NCBI GenBank assembly: GCA_023435265.1
Contig: JAEYRZ010000141.1
Location: 1-10,306, forward strand
Length of the DNA stretch: 10,306 nucleotides
Source: Pseudomonadota bacterium
Lineage (GTDB): Bacteria; Desulfobacterota; Desulfobacteria; Desulfobacterales; Desulfosarcinaceae
Direction of reading: 5' to 3'
The position numbers and the translations under genes were made by a program. Positions 1 through 6,929 of the stretch are shown in pieces. The notes under the pieces are model-generated. The model was not told the DNA's origin, ran no database searches, and saw only the letters and a list, made by a program, of their open reading frames with translations. Position 1 is the first letter of the stretch, and the number at the start of each line of letters is the position of its first letter.

Positions 1-142
1 TTTTCATTGGAGAAACATCCCACTTTAAGCGAACAGATTTCAAATCGATAAATGCCATCTTGAACACAAAACTTTTTGTTTTTAGTGACTTAACTGACTA
101 TCTAACAACAACGTTGGGACAGTAGTGGGATAGAACATCATT
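1..142. other. AT-rich left edge without an assignable gene
   Basis: Bases 1-120 are about 34% G+C, well below the rest of the window. On the plus strand one frame is open from the window edge (base 3) to a TAG at 123-125, 40 codons, and could be the tail of a gene entering from the left. The peptide has no motif I recognise, and a 40-codon opening is not rare by chance. Another plus frame opens from base 1 to a TAA at 49-51. I do not call either as a gene. Confidence 0.4.
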
Positions 143-169
143 TCGAGGTCGGGGTTATTCCGACCCCGA
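143..169. terminator. hairpin downstream of the 226-627 gene, possible terminator
   Basis: Bases 143-152 pair with 160-169 (9 of 10 pairs, one A-C mismatch) around a 7-nt loop at 153-159. It lies about 57 nt past the stop codon of the minus-strand gene at 226. No clear U-tract follows on either strand, so it is a weak intrinsic terminator at best. It may act as an mRNA 3'-end stabiliser or as a boundary between the AT-rich edge and the genes to the right. Confidence 0.35.
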
Positions 170-225
170 GTTATCGAATCTGTGAAAAAGCGTACTTAGC
201 GCACCGGTATGCCGGGTGACCAATT

Positions 226-627
226 TCAGAGCCCGCGATGTTCTTCCAAGCTGAGGGACGGAATTTGGTGTAGCCCGAGGCGATTTTCGCGGTCGCTTTC
301 ACAAACGGCCCGCAGGCCGCGTTCGGAAAGAAAGGCCTTTTTGTCATAGGTCTGCACGATCGCCCCGGCACGTATCAGAAGATCGAGCGCATGCAGGTGG
401 TAGTCTCTCGTCCGGCCGATACGCACGAGGAGTCCGAGATGGCCGAGGCCCAGCTCCTGAAGTGATTTGGCATTTTCCGGCATCACCGCACCGTGAACGC
501 GGAACATGCCGATCACCTGCCGGAGGGCGCGCCTGAACAGAATGGCGGCCAACTTCTTCAGGACCCACCACCAGGCAATGATCAGCCCGGCCAGAATGAT
601 CGTACACCAGAGCGCTCCGGGTTCCAT
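226..627 (-). CDS. small single-pass membrane protein with winged-helix-like C-terminal region
   Basis: I do not recognise a named family. The 133-residue product has one strongly hydrophobic segment at about residues 5-26, rich in Trp (AWWWVLKK), followed by a basic stretch (KKL..LFRRALR) that predicts an N-out, C-in topology. Residues about 78-107 (HALDLLIRAGAIVQTYDKKAFLS) resemble the recognition helix and wing of a winged-helix fold; this is a visual resemblance, not a database match. The C-terminus is charged. ATG at 627 is chosen; an in-frame TTG at 633 is possible. Neither has a good ribosome binding site. The gene begins 10 nt after the stop of the upstream zinc-ribbon gene, so translation is probably coupled and the two genes probably share a transcript. 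It could be a small membrane-tethered regulator or an ordinary conserved hypothetical protein. Confidence 0.6.
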   Translation of the reverse strand: MEPGALWCTIILAGLIIAWWWVLKKLAAILFRRALRQVIGMFRVHGAVMPENAKSLQELGLGHLGLLVRIGRTRDYHLHALDLLIRAGAIVQTYDKKAFLSERGLRAVCESDRENRLGLHQIPSLSLEEHRGL

Positions 628-637
628 TTTCAATGCT

Positions 638-1021
638 TTACTTGAGCAGCCAGCGGTAAAGGGAGACGGGCAGCTCCCGCCGGTGCGGATAGTACCTTCC
701 CGACATCACCGTGTGCTGGGTGCTGAAGTCCCCGGCCTGCGGCCTTGCGCGCGGACCCGCTGTTTTGACAGGCGTCGCTTCTTTTTTCCTGGGCGTTTTC
801 TCCGCATCCAGATTCGCCTTTTCGGCATCTCTTCTGGCCGCATTCAATAATGCGAAGAACTGAGCCGCCGCTTTGTTTCGCATCACCCAACCGGAAACGA
901 ATTCGAACCATATATCGCAAGCCCGACACCACGGCCCGGTCGACGCAATGTCGACCGGCCCTCCGCAATCGGGACAGGTGTTGGCCCTCAACGCCGCATG
1001 ATCTTTCTGATTGATATCCAT
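638..1021 (-). CDS. small zinc-ribbon protein, function unknown
   Basis: A 127-residue protein. Near the N-terminus there are two CxxC knuckles, CPDC at residues 16-19 and CRAC at 32-35, separated by 12 residues, the spacing of a zinc ribbon. A predicted helix follows (RNKAAAQFFALLNAARRDAEK), then a basic, probably disordered linker (residues about 70-98), then a compact tail ending in RWLLK. Zinc ribbons commonly bind nucleic acid or protein partners; the partner here is unknown. ATG at 1021 is chosen over an in-frame TTG at 1027 because CAGGAGGA at 1029-1036 stands 7 nt from the ATG but almost touches the TTG. It is the first gene of a probable two-gene unit with the membrane protein that starts 10 nt downstream of its TAA. 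No known family was recognised. Confidence 0.65.
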   Translation of the reverse strand: MDINQKDHAALRANTCPDCGGPVDIASTGPWCRACDIWFEFVSGWVMRNKAAAQFFALLNAARRDAEKANLDAEKTPRKKEATPVKTAGPRARPQAGDFSTQHTVMSGRYYPHRRELPVSLYRWLLK

Positions 1022-1399
1022 GACCAAGTCCTCCTGCCGCTAACATAGGGCCTTGAAATCAACGGATCGATGATCGCAATCCGGTAATGCGAAGCCCTTT
1101 GAACCCGTATTCCGGACCATTGCGGGTATTTACTGCACCAGCGCTGCCCGGCGGGCACAGATGCGCAGTTTTTTCCACAGCGCCTGTGTCGCAGACTACT
1201 TAAATTCAAGCACCCAAACGACCCACCCGCACGCATAACCGTTACCATAATCTTAGCATTTCAGGCACTTACGATTTGGGCACATCTCTTGCTCACAAGG
1301 GCATCCAATCGTCGCCGCGGCCGTCGGAGATATCGTGCTTTGCTTCCATCGGAAGGCACTCTGATACTCTTGCTTCAGTGAAGGGAGGTCGCCTGCCGG
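1022..1399. other. divergent intergenic region, 378 nt, no gene seen
   Basis: It separates the minus-strand zinc-ribbon gene from the plus-strand transglutaminase-like gene and must hold promoters for both, but I could not identify convincing -35/-10 pairs. Small hairpins are visible: TGCCC/GGGCA at 1145-1157, CACAG/CTGTG at 1176-1188 and CTTCC/GGAAG around 1345-1357. A T6 run lies at 1169-1174, 12 nt after the first hairpin, with no gene upstream of it on that strand. Plus-strand AAGGGAGGT at 1381-1389 is the ribosome binding site of the 1400 gene. Confidence 0.5.
1029..1036 (-). promoter_or_regulatory. ribosome binding site that fixes the 1021 start
   Basis: Minus-strand CAGGAGGA lies 7 nt upstream of the ATG at 1021. 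It is nearly perfectly complementary to the 16S 3' end and rules out the in-frame TTG at 1027, which would leave a spacing of only 1 nt. Confidence 0.75.
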
Positions 1400-2251
1400 A
1401 TGATCGATGCCGTAGAAACCATCGGCGCACACAGCATTGTTCCTCTGTTGGCCTATGCCGACCAGGTTTATGGAGCGAGGAAAACCGAAGGTCCAGCGAG
1501 CCTTTCTTCAACCATCCCCTCCGACGATGGCGGAGCGGGAATTTTTGCCGCCATTCAAGGGAAGTCCGCCGAAAGCATATCGCTCAACCCTTTTAAAGTC
1601 CTGTTGCGCAGTTCACCCTACTTTCAGTACCAGGCCGAGGATGAATCCCAGCCCAACATTCTGGCCGGGCTCTACCTGCAGTTTCCGAATGCTTCGCTGA
1701 AGCGCCTGGCCATGTCCATCGTATCGCCGGCAGACTCCAACGATACTATGGTTGCCAAAATCACGGCCTGGGTCATCGACCATATCAAATACGTCGAAGA
1801 TGAAGTCAATTATGGGGCGGAAGAATTGTGGGCCGCGCCGACGATGACGCTGGCGAAACGCTCGGGCGACTGCGAAGACGGCGCCTTCCTCATTCACAGC
1901 CTCGCCTTGAATGCCGGCGTCCCCGCCTCACGCCTGCGGACGTACGGCGGGTTGGTGAAGGCCGGTGCGGGCGCAGCTACTGGCGGACACGGGTGGACGG
2001 CGTACCTGCGCGAGTCCGACAACGAGTGGGTGGTACTGGACTTTTCTTACTTTCCCGCAAAAGTCGGTACCGGAACCCGACCATTGATGAAAGACGACAA
2101 GAAGTACATTGACGACTTCTTTTATATGACCTTGACGGAATATGTCCTGACCGAAGCCTCCAACAGGGTCCGTGACCCCGACAACTACGATTCCATGGCC
2201 AGGGTGAAGCAGCAGGCGTGGATCGGCGTGCTGATCGACCGCCTGATTTGA
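1400..2251 (+). CDS. transglutaminase-like (papain-fold) domain protein
   Basis: The 283-residue product has the core of the transglutaminase-like superfamily. Cys158 lies in SGDCEDGAFL at the start of a helix, His197 in GGHGWTAY and Asp214 in WVVLDF, giving a full Cys-His-Asp triad in the expected order and spacing. The stretch before it (VNYGAEELWAAPTMTLAKR, about residues 137-154) is the usual lead-in to the nucleophile. Family members are mostly cysteine peptidases or amidases, less often cross-linking enzymes, so the substrate cannot be told from sequence. Residues 1-100 match nothing I recognise. No signal peptide or membrane segment is seen, so the protein is probably cytoplasmic. The start is fixed by AAGGGAGGT at 1381-1389 and by an in-frame TGA at 1379-1381. 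The gene stands alone on its strand and ends 23 bp from the convergent M28 peptidase gene, without a clear terminator between. Confidence 0.8.
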   Translation: MIDAVETIGAHSIVPLLAYADQVYGARKTEGPASLSSTIPSDDGGAGIFAAIQGKSAESISLNPFKVLLRSSPYFQYQAEDESQPNILAGLYLQFPNASLKRLAMSIVSPADSNDTMVAKITAWVIDHIKYVEDEVNYGAEELWAAPTMTLAKRSGDCEDGAFLIHSLALNAGVPASRLRTYGGLVKAGAGAATGGHGWTAYLRESDNEWVVLDFSYFPAKVGTGTRPLMKDDKKYIDDFFYMTLTEYVLTEASNRVRDPDNYDSMARVKQQAWIGVLIDRLI

Positions 2252-2274
2252 ACCCTCGGGCCTCTCGGTATCGG

Positions 2275-3459
2275 TCAGTCCTTCAGTAATTCAAGAGCGA
2301 AAGCGCAGGCAAGGTTCGCGACCTTTTCCAGGTGCGATGCGCTCATCAACGCCGGCGTGTCCAGATCGGTGTGATAGCGTATATCCGTCCCGCCGTTGGC
2401 GATCCAGATCGCCGGAAGCCCCTTTTCGACGAATTTCTGCTGATCGCTGGCCGCTCGCGGGGGGACGCTCCAGACATCGACCTGGGTTCCGGTTTGCTGG
2501 ACGACCCGGCGGCAGGTCTGCTCGAGGTCCCGCGTCACGCCGACTTCAATCCCGCTGCGGTCCGATCCGAAAGTGTCGAGGTTGAGCACCGCACGAAGAT
2601 CGTGCGTGCCGGCCGTCAGGTGATCCACAAAGGCCGCCGAACCCCAGCAGCCCAGTTCTTCGGCGCCGAACAGAACAAAGGCACTTTTTGCGAGCATTTG
2701 GGGTGAAAAGGCCTTGCTCAGAGCCAGGACCGTGGACGTGCCCGAGCAGTTATCCATCGCCATGACGCCGTTCCAGAAGCAGTCGTAATGGGCCGAGACG
2801 ATCAACTGATGCGCATTTTGGTCATCGGCGCGGGCGATCACGTTGTGTCCTGTCCGCTCTTCGGTCCGGCTTTGCGTATGGATCAGCGCTTTTTCGGCAT
2901 GTCCCCCGGGCAGTGCGGCGACAATGCTCCGGCCGTCCACACCGCCGATGGCCACGCCTGGAATGGTGCCCTTCTGGCCGTCCAGGCGGGCGCAGCCGCA
3001 GCGAATGGTGTTGTCAGGCAGACCGGTGATCGATATGAAACCCGCCGCGCCGGCCGCTTCGACTTCCGGGTAGGCAACGAACGTGCGCAGGTTGTCCGAA
3101 AGAACGAAAGCCCCCTGCAAGCCCCCTCTGTGTACCCTCAGCCGATCGAGGTCTGCGCGCGTGCATTCGCCGCCATACAATAGCTCGCCCGCAAGCGGTT
3201 GAATTGTGGATGGCGTAAGGGCCACCGGTTCACAGGCGATCTGCCGTCCGCCGACCTGCAACGAAGCCGAAAGCGGCTGGTAATGGGGATAGACGAACGG
3301 CTGCAGGGTGACCTTCAGACCGGCGGCCTCGAATTCGCTTTGAGCGTATTCGATCGTCTTTTGGGCGCCGCTGGAATCCATCCAGCGCGTGCCGAAAGAA
3401 CAAATCGTTTCAACGATCTTCAAAATGGAACCGCCGTCGACATGCACAGGTGATTTCAT
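2275..3459 (-). CDS. M28-family zinc metallopeptidase (aminopeptidase-like)
   Basis: The 394-residue product carries the M28 di-zinc centre in order: His224 with Asp226 in SAHYDCF, bridging Asp236 in MAMDNCSG, the catalytic and ligand pair Glu267-Glu268 in FGAEELG, Asp295 in LNLDTFG, and His363 in RYHTDLDT. Residues about 85-205 form an insertion before the catalytic core, in the position of the protease-associated domain seen in many M28 enzymes. The family removes N-terminal amino acids from peptides; exact specificity is not readable here. Unlike many relatives it has no signal peptide, so a cytoplasmic role is likely. GAGGAG at 3468-3473, 8 nt upstream, supports the ATG. It follows livF on the same strand after 156 nt that contain a large palindrome, so it may be the last gene of the transporter transcript or have its own promoter. 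A link between uptake and peptide breakdown is inference. Confidence 0.88.
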   Translation of the reverse strand: MKSPVHVDGGSILKIVETICSFGTRWMDSSGAQKTIEYAQSEFEAAGLKVTLQPFVYPHYQPLSASLQVGGRQIACEPVALTPSTIQPLAGELLYGGECTRADLDRLRVHRGGLQGAFVLSDNLRTFVAYPEVEAAGAAGFISITGLPDNTIRCGCARLDGQKGTIPGVAIGGVDGRSIVAALPGGHAEKALIHTQSRTEERTGHNVIARADDQNAHQLIVSAHYDCFWNGVMAMDNCSGTSTVLALSKAFSPQMLAKSAFVLFGAEELGCWGSAAFVDHLTAGTHDLRAVLNLDTFGSDRSGIEVGVTRDLEQTCRRVVQQTGTQVDVWSVPPRAASDQQKFVEKGLPAIWIANGGTDIRYHTDLDTPALMSASHLEKVANLACAFALELLKD

Positions 3460-3489
3460 GTTCTTCTCTCCTCGTGTTTAAAGGCTGCT

Positions 3490-3612
3490 GAGAAACGAGC
3501 ATCGAGCCGTCAGGCAAGGCGTGCGGCTTTCAAAGACACAGCATGCACGCCAGTATGTGAGCATTCTTGAAAGCCGGGCAACGCAGCATCACGGCTCGAG
3601 GCGAAGTTTTTC
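3490..3612. repeat. long imperfect palindrome between livF and the peptidase gene
   Basis: Two nested perfect stems are seen: 3502-3510 with 3591-3599 (9 bp) and 3524-3533 with 3567-3576 (10 bp). Weaker pairing extends outward to about 3490 and 3612 with one indel, giving a 123-nt hairpin-forming unit. It fills nearly the whole gap after the livF stop. No U-tract follows on the minus strand, so it is not a standard intrinsic terminator, though it could halt exonucleases or RNA polymerase with Rho. The overall pattern resembles, from memory, dispersed palindromic repeats of Desulfobacterota genomes; only one copy is in this window, so repetition is not shown here. Confidence 0.6.
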
Positions 3613-3615
3613 CGT

Positions 3616-4329
3616 TCAAATCAACCAGCCGCGGACGACTTCGCCCAGGCGGCCGTCGAACTCCCGACGTTCTCCGTGTGCCTTGACTTTGCCCAGCTCC
3701 AGAACATACACGTCATCGGCGATCTCCATGGCGGAGCGCACATCCTGGTCCACCAAAAGGATCGTGCGCCCCTCGCTTTTAAGCGCCGCAAGCGCGTCGT
3801 AGATCATCGCCGCCACGAGCGGAGACAAGCCGACGGAGGGTTCGTCGACCAGCAGCAGACCCGGATCGGTGATCAGGGCCTTGGCGATGTCGAGAATGCG
3901 CTGCAGCCCACCGGACATGGCGCCGGCCTGCATCGCGGACCGTTCGGCCAGCACGGGAAACCGCTCCAAAGCCCGGCGCACCTGCCTGCGGACTTTTCCC
4001 CGGTCCCGGCGAAAGACCCAGCAGCCCAGCTCCAGGTTCTCGGTCACGGTCATTTGCGGGAAAATCGAGCGATCCTGGGGGATGTACGCAATTCCCAGGC
4101 GGATGATCCCGTCCAGGGGGATGCCGGCGATCTCCCGCCCGTCGAGCTTGATCGATCCGATGGACGGCGTGAGAATGCCGCAGATGGATTTCAGGATCGT
4201 GGATTTGCCCGAGCCGTTGGGGCCGATGACGATGGTTACGCGCCCTTCGGCCACTTCGAGGTCGACCCCGTTCAAGACAAACAGATCCTTCAGGTAGGCG
4301 GCATAGACATTGCGCAGCTCAAGCTTCAT
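3616..4329 (-). CDS. branched-chain amino acid ABC transporter ATP-binding protein LivF
   Basis: The 237-residue ATPase is one of the two ATP-hydrolysing subunits of a hydrophobic amino acid (HAAT) importer, acting on the cytoplasmic face of LivH-LivM. Walker A is GPNGSGKS at residues 36-43, the Q-loop is YIPQD with Gln85, the signature is MSGGLQ at 138-143 and Walker B is LLLVDEPS with Asp162-Glu163. The switch region reads LVDQDVRSAMEIADD, which is the LivF style lacking the usual His. VTENLELG and YVLELGK are also typical of LivF. The signature has Leu where Gln or Glu is usual. A longer in-frame reading up to 4506 exists, but GGAGG at 4336-4340 stands 6 nt before the ATG at 4329 and the homology begins there. 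The ATG overlaps the livG stop as ATGA, so translation is coupled. It is the last gene of the transporter set. Confidence 0.95.
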   Translation of the reverse strand: MKLELRNVYAAYLKDLFVLNGVDLEVAEGRVTIVIGPNGSGKSTILKSICGILTPSIGSIKLDGREIAGIPLDGIIRLGIAYIPQDRSIFPQMTVTENLELGCWVFRRDRGKVRRQVRRALERFPVLAERSAMQAGAMSGGLQRILDIAKALITDPGLLLVDEPSVGLSPLVAAMIYDALAALKSEGRTILLVDQDVRSAMEIADDVYVLELGKVKAHGERREFDGRLGEVVRGWLI

Positions 4330-5042
4330 GCCGGACCTCCGAGATAAGCCTGGATCACCCGGGCATCGTTGCGCACCGTCTCGGGCGCACCCTGGGTTAC
4401 GAGTTCCCCGTGATCGAGCACCACCAGACGCCGGCAGATTTTGAATACGGAGGGCATTTCGTGGCTGACCAGGATGATGGTTTTGCCGCTGCGGTTGAGC
4501 TGGCACAAGTAGTCTTCCAGGGCGGCCTTGAGTTCGGGATGTACGCCGCCGAACGGTTCGTCCAGCAACAGCAGCCGCGGTTCGGTCATCAGGACCATGC
4601 CCAGTTCGAGCAGTTTGCGCTGCCCCCCCGACAGGTTTTCCGCTTTTTGCCGGATCATGTGGTCAAGCTTGATCTGAACCGATATGTCGTGCAGCCGCTC
4701 GCGGATCTGCCGGCGGTCGATGCGGCCTTCGGTCAAGGCGGGGATGCTGAGGTTTTCCGCCACGCTCAGGCGGTTGAACACCTTGGAAAGCTGGAACGTG
4801 CGTCCGATGCCGAGTTTGTAAATGCGGTGCGGCGCAAGGCCCGCAAGCGGTTTGCCCTCGAAGCGGATCGATCCCCGGTCCGGGCGGTAGAGGCCCGAAA
4901 TGCAGTTCAGCAAGGTGGTTTTGCCGGAACCATTGGGGCCGATCAGGGCCGTGAATTCGCCCTGCGCAAATTCCACCGAGACCCCGGACAAGGCATTGAG
5001 TCCGCCGAAATGCTTTTCAATGTGTTCGATGCTCAGCATCAT
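4326..5042 (-). CDS. branched-chain amino acid ABC transporter ATP-binding protein LivG
   Basis: The 238-residue ATPase is the partner of LivF. It shows Walker A GPNGSGKT at residues 35-42, Q-loop RTFQLSK with Gln84, signature LSGGQ at 137-141, Walker B LLLLDEPFGGVHP with Asp161-Glu162, and the switch His194 in LVSHEM. The order HFGGLNALSGVSVE near the N-terminus and the GIGRTFQ motif are characteristic of LivG. Its length equals that usual in the family. Two adjacent ATG codons (5042 and 5039) could serve as start. No strong ribosome binding site is seen, but the gene begins 9 nt after the livM stop, so coupled translation is likely. Its TGA overlaps the livF ATG by 4 nt. Confidence 0.95.
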   Translation of the reverse strand: MMLSIEHIEKHFGGLNALSGVSVEFAQGEFTALIGPNGSGKTTLLNCISGLYRPDRGSIRFEGKPLAGLAPHRIYKLGIGRTFQLSKVFNRLSVAENLSIPALTEGRIDRRQIRERLHDISVQIKLDHMIRQKAENLSGGQRKLLELGMVLMTEPRLLLLDEPFGGVHPELKAALEDYLCQLNRSGKTIILVSHEMPSVFKICRRLVVLDHGELVTQGAPETVRNDARVIQAYLGGPA

Positions 5043-5051
5043 CGTTCGCGT

Positions 5052-5984
5052 CTATTTGGACAACCGCGACAGCCGCGCCATGAGGCTTTCGGCGCCGGCG
5101 TACAGCCGCGGCAGAATCCCCTCCGGGGCGAATTTGAGTGTCAAAAGCACCATGGCGCCGAACACCGCCAGGCGCCATTCGGCGAAAATCCGTAAATATT
5201 CGGTCATCGCCTGAAGGGCGACGGCACCGATCGCCGCTCCGATCAGATATTCCAGACCGCCGAAGACGCTCATGGCCAGCACCAGCCCCATTTCGCCGAG
5301 ACGCACCATCTGGGGGCTGACCAGCCCGACCACATGGGCGTAAAAACCGCCGGCCAGCCCGGCGCAGGCACTGGTCAGCACGAAAGCCAGCAGGCGGAAG
5401 GCCACCGTGTTGACGCCGCGGGTCGCCGCACCGTCTTCGTCTTCGCGCATGGCGATCAGAAAAAGACCGACGCGCGACCGCAGAACGCTCGAAAGAACCG
5501 TGATCACCCCGACGAGCAAACACAATCCAGTGTAATAGGAGTAAAGTTTGTTGCCGTCGTAGATGAGCGGCACTTTCAACCCGATCGAGCCTTTTGTAAG
5601 CTGGTACTCGGCCGTGACGAAGATTCTCAGGATCTCCGAAAAAGCCAACGTGGTCAGGGCCAGATACGGACCGCGCATACGCAGCGTGAGCGCTCCGATG
5701 CCGAGGCCCAAAGCCGCCGCTGCCACGGTGCCGGCCCCGATCGCCAGGGGAATCGGGAAAGACGCATGGATCACCAGCATGGCCGAAGTATAAGCCCCCA
5801 CCCCGGCAAACGCGACGTGGGCGAAAGAAATCAGCCCGACCTGCCCTGCGAGCACGGACCAGGAGGTGGTCAGCATGGCGTAGTACAGCGCGATGATGCC
5901 CACGTAGAGCCAGTAGTCTTTGAAGAAGAGCGGAAAGGCCATGGCCGCTGCAAGGCACGCCAATCCTGCAATCAAGCCCTTCAT
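5052..5984 (-). CDS. branched-chain amino acid ABC transporter permease LivM
   Basis: The 310-residue inner-membrane permease has many hydrophobic segments along its length and carries the LivM hallmarks: SWSVLAGQVGLISFAHVAFAG at about residues 41-61, and LRMRGPYLALTTLAFSEILR at about 101-120, the loop that contacts the ATPases in this family. With LivH it forms the channel across the inner membrane. AAGGAA, 8 nt before the ATG at 5984, serves as ribosome binding site inside the end of livH, whose stop overlaps the start as ATGA. The C-terminus (ARLSRLSK) is short and basic, as expected for a cytoplasmic tail. Confidence 0.94.
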   Translation of the reverse strand: MKGLIAGLACLAAAMAFPLFFKDYWLYVGIIALYYAMLTTSWSVLAGQVGLISFAHVAFAGVGAYTSAMLVIHASFPIPLAIGAGTVAAAALGLGIGALTLRMRGPYLALTTLAFSEILRIFVTAEYQLTKGSIGLKVPLIYDGNKLYSYYTGLCLLVGVITVLSSVLRSRVGLFLIAMREDEDGAATRGVNTVAFRLLAFVLTSACAGLAGGFYAHVVGLVSPQMVRLGEMGLVLAMSVFGGLEYLIGAAIGAVALQAMTEYLRIFAEWRLAVFGAMVLLTLKFAPEGILPRLYAGAESLMARLSRLSK

Positions 5985-6871
5985 GCGCGCCGTTCCTTTT
6001 CGCCGAAAAGGCCCTGGGGGCGAAGGATCAGGATGATCACCAGCAGCAGAAGCCCGTAGGCGTCCTTGTAAGCAAGCGCGCGAGAAGGATCCAGCAGCAG
6101 GATGGAACCGAAACTCTCGACAATCGCCAGGATGTAGGCGCCCACGATCGATCCCCGAATGGATCCCATGCCGCCCAGCACGACGATCACGAAGGCTTTC
6201 ACGGCGAACGTGGTGCCCATTTCAGGGTGGACGAGAAAGATCGGTCCGAAAAGCGCGCCGGCGACACCGGCCAGCGTGGCCCCCAGGCCGAAGGCGACAG
6301 AGCGCGTGCGCAATACCCGGATACCGGTAATCGCCGATGCCGAAGGGCTCTGCGCCACGGCGCGCAGGGCCTTGCCGGTGTACGTGCGGTAAAGCAGCCA
6401 GAGCAGGCAGCCGATGACGATGAACGCCACGGCGGCGCCCGCCAGCCGATCGCCGCCCACGATAAGATCGCCGATGCGCACGCTGCCCTGGAAAAGAGGC
6501 GGCGCCTGACGGTTGTAGGGACCGAAGAGGGGCAGCGCAAAATTCTGCAGGAAAATGCCCAGGGCGAAGGTGACCAGAATGACATACTCGTCATAGCGGG
6601 GCATTTTCTTCTGGTAGGGCCCGCTCAGAAACAGTCGCTCCACGGCCACGCCGAACAAGAAAAGCAGCGGCATGCCGACCGCCAGCGCCAGCGGCAGGGG
6701 CAGCTTCAAGGCGGCGAAAATGAAGTAGACATAGCCGCCGACCATCAGAAATTCCCCGTGCGCGAAGTTCACCAGCTTGAGGACGCCGAAGATGAGCGAC
6801 AACCCCACCGCCATCAGGGCGTACAAGGTTCCAATCACCAGGGCATTGGCCAGCTGGTAAAAATAGATCAT
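5981..6871 (-). CDS. branched-chain amino acid ABC transporter permease LivH
   Basis: The 296-residue inner-membrane permease is hydrophobic throughout. The diagnostic stretch GLSLIFGVLKLVNFAHGEF is at about residues 23-41. Near the C-terminus VVLGGMGSIRGSIVGAY is the second conserved motif of this family. Its length matches LivH (about 290-310). Only a weak GGTGA precedes the ATG at 6871. The gene lies 58 nt behind livK, across a stem-loop, and overlaps livM by 4 nt. Expression below that of livK is expected from this layout (inference). Confidence 0.94.
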   Translation of the reverse strand: MIYFYQLANALVIGTLYALMAVGLSLIFGVLKLVNFAHGEFLMVGGYVYFIFAALKLPLPLALAVGMPLLFLFGVAVERLFLSGPYQKKMPRYDEYVILVTFALGIFLQNFALPLFGPYNRQAPPLFQGSVRIGDLIVGGDRLAGAAVAFIVIGCLLWLLYRTYTGKALRAVAQSPSASAITGIRVLRTRSVAFGLGATLAGVAGALFGPIFLVHPEMGTTFAVKAFVIVVLGGMGSIRGSIVGAYILAIVESFGSILLLDPSRALAYKDAYGLLLLVIILILRPQGLFGEKERRA

Positions 6872-6885
6872 GCTTCACCGCAAGA

Positions 6886-6910
6886 GGACCCCTCCCGTTC
6901 GGAAGGGGCC
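6886..6910 (-). other. stem-loop in the livK-livH gap
   Basis: Bases 6889-6896 pair with 6901-6908 (7 of 8 pairs) around a GTTC loop, and GG at 6886-6887 can pair with CC at 6909-6910 across a bulge. It lies between the livK stop and the livH start, with no U-tract after it. Hairpins after binding-protein genes in ABC operons are commonly thought to protect the upstream mRNA or give partial termination, so that the binding protein exceeds the membrane parts; that role is inferred here from position. Confidence 0.5.
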
Positions 6911-6929
6911 CGTTTGTTCGAGTTGGCGC

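Noticed and set aside
1145..1174. Hairpin followed by a T6 run as an intrinsic terminator
   Set aside because: The stem is only 5 bp, the T run begins 12 nt after it, and no plus-strand gene lies upstream for it to end.
4330..4506. N-terminal extension of livF
   Set aside because: It overlaps livG, has no homology, and a GGAGG ribosome binding site fixes the start at 4329.
4410..5195. 261-codon plus-strand frame opposite livG
   Set aside because: Shadow of livG and the end of livM, both of which carry family motifs throughout.
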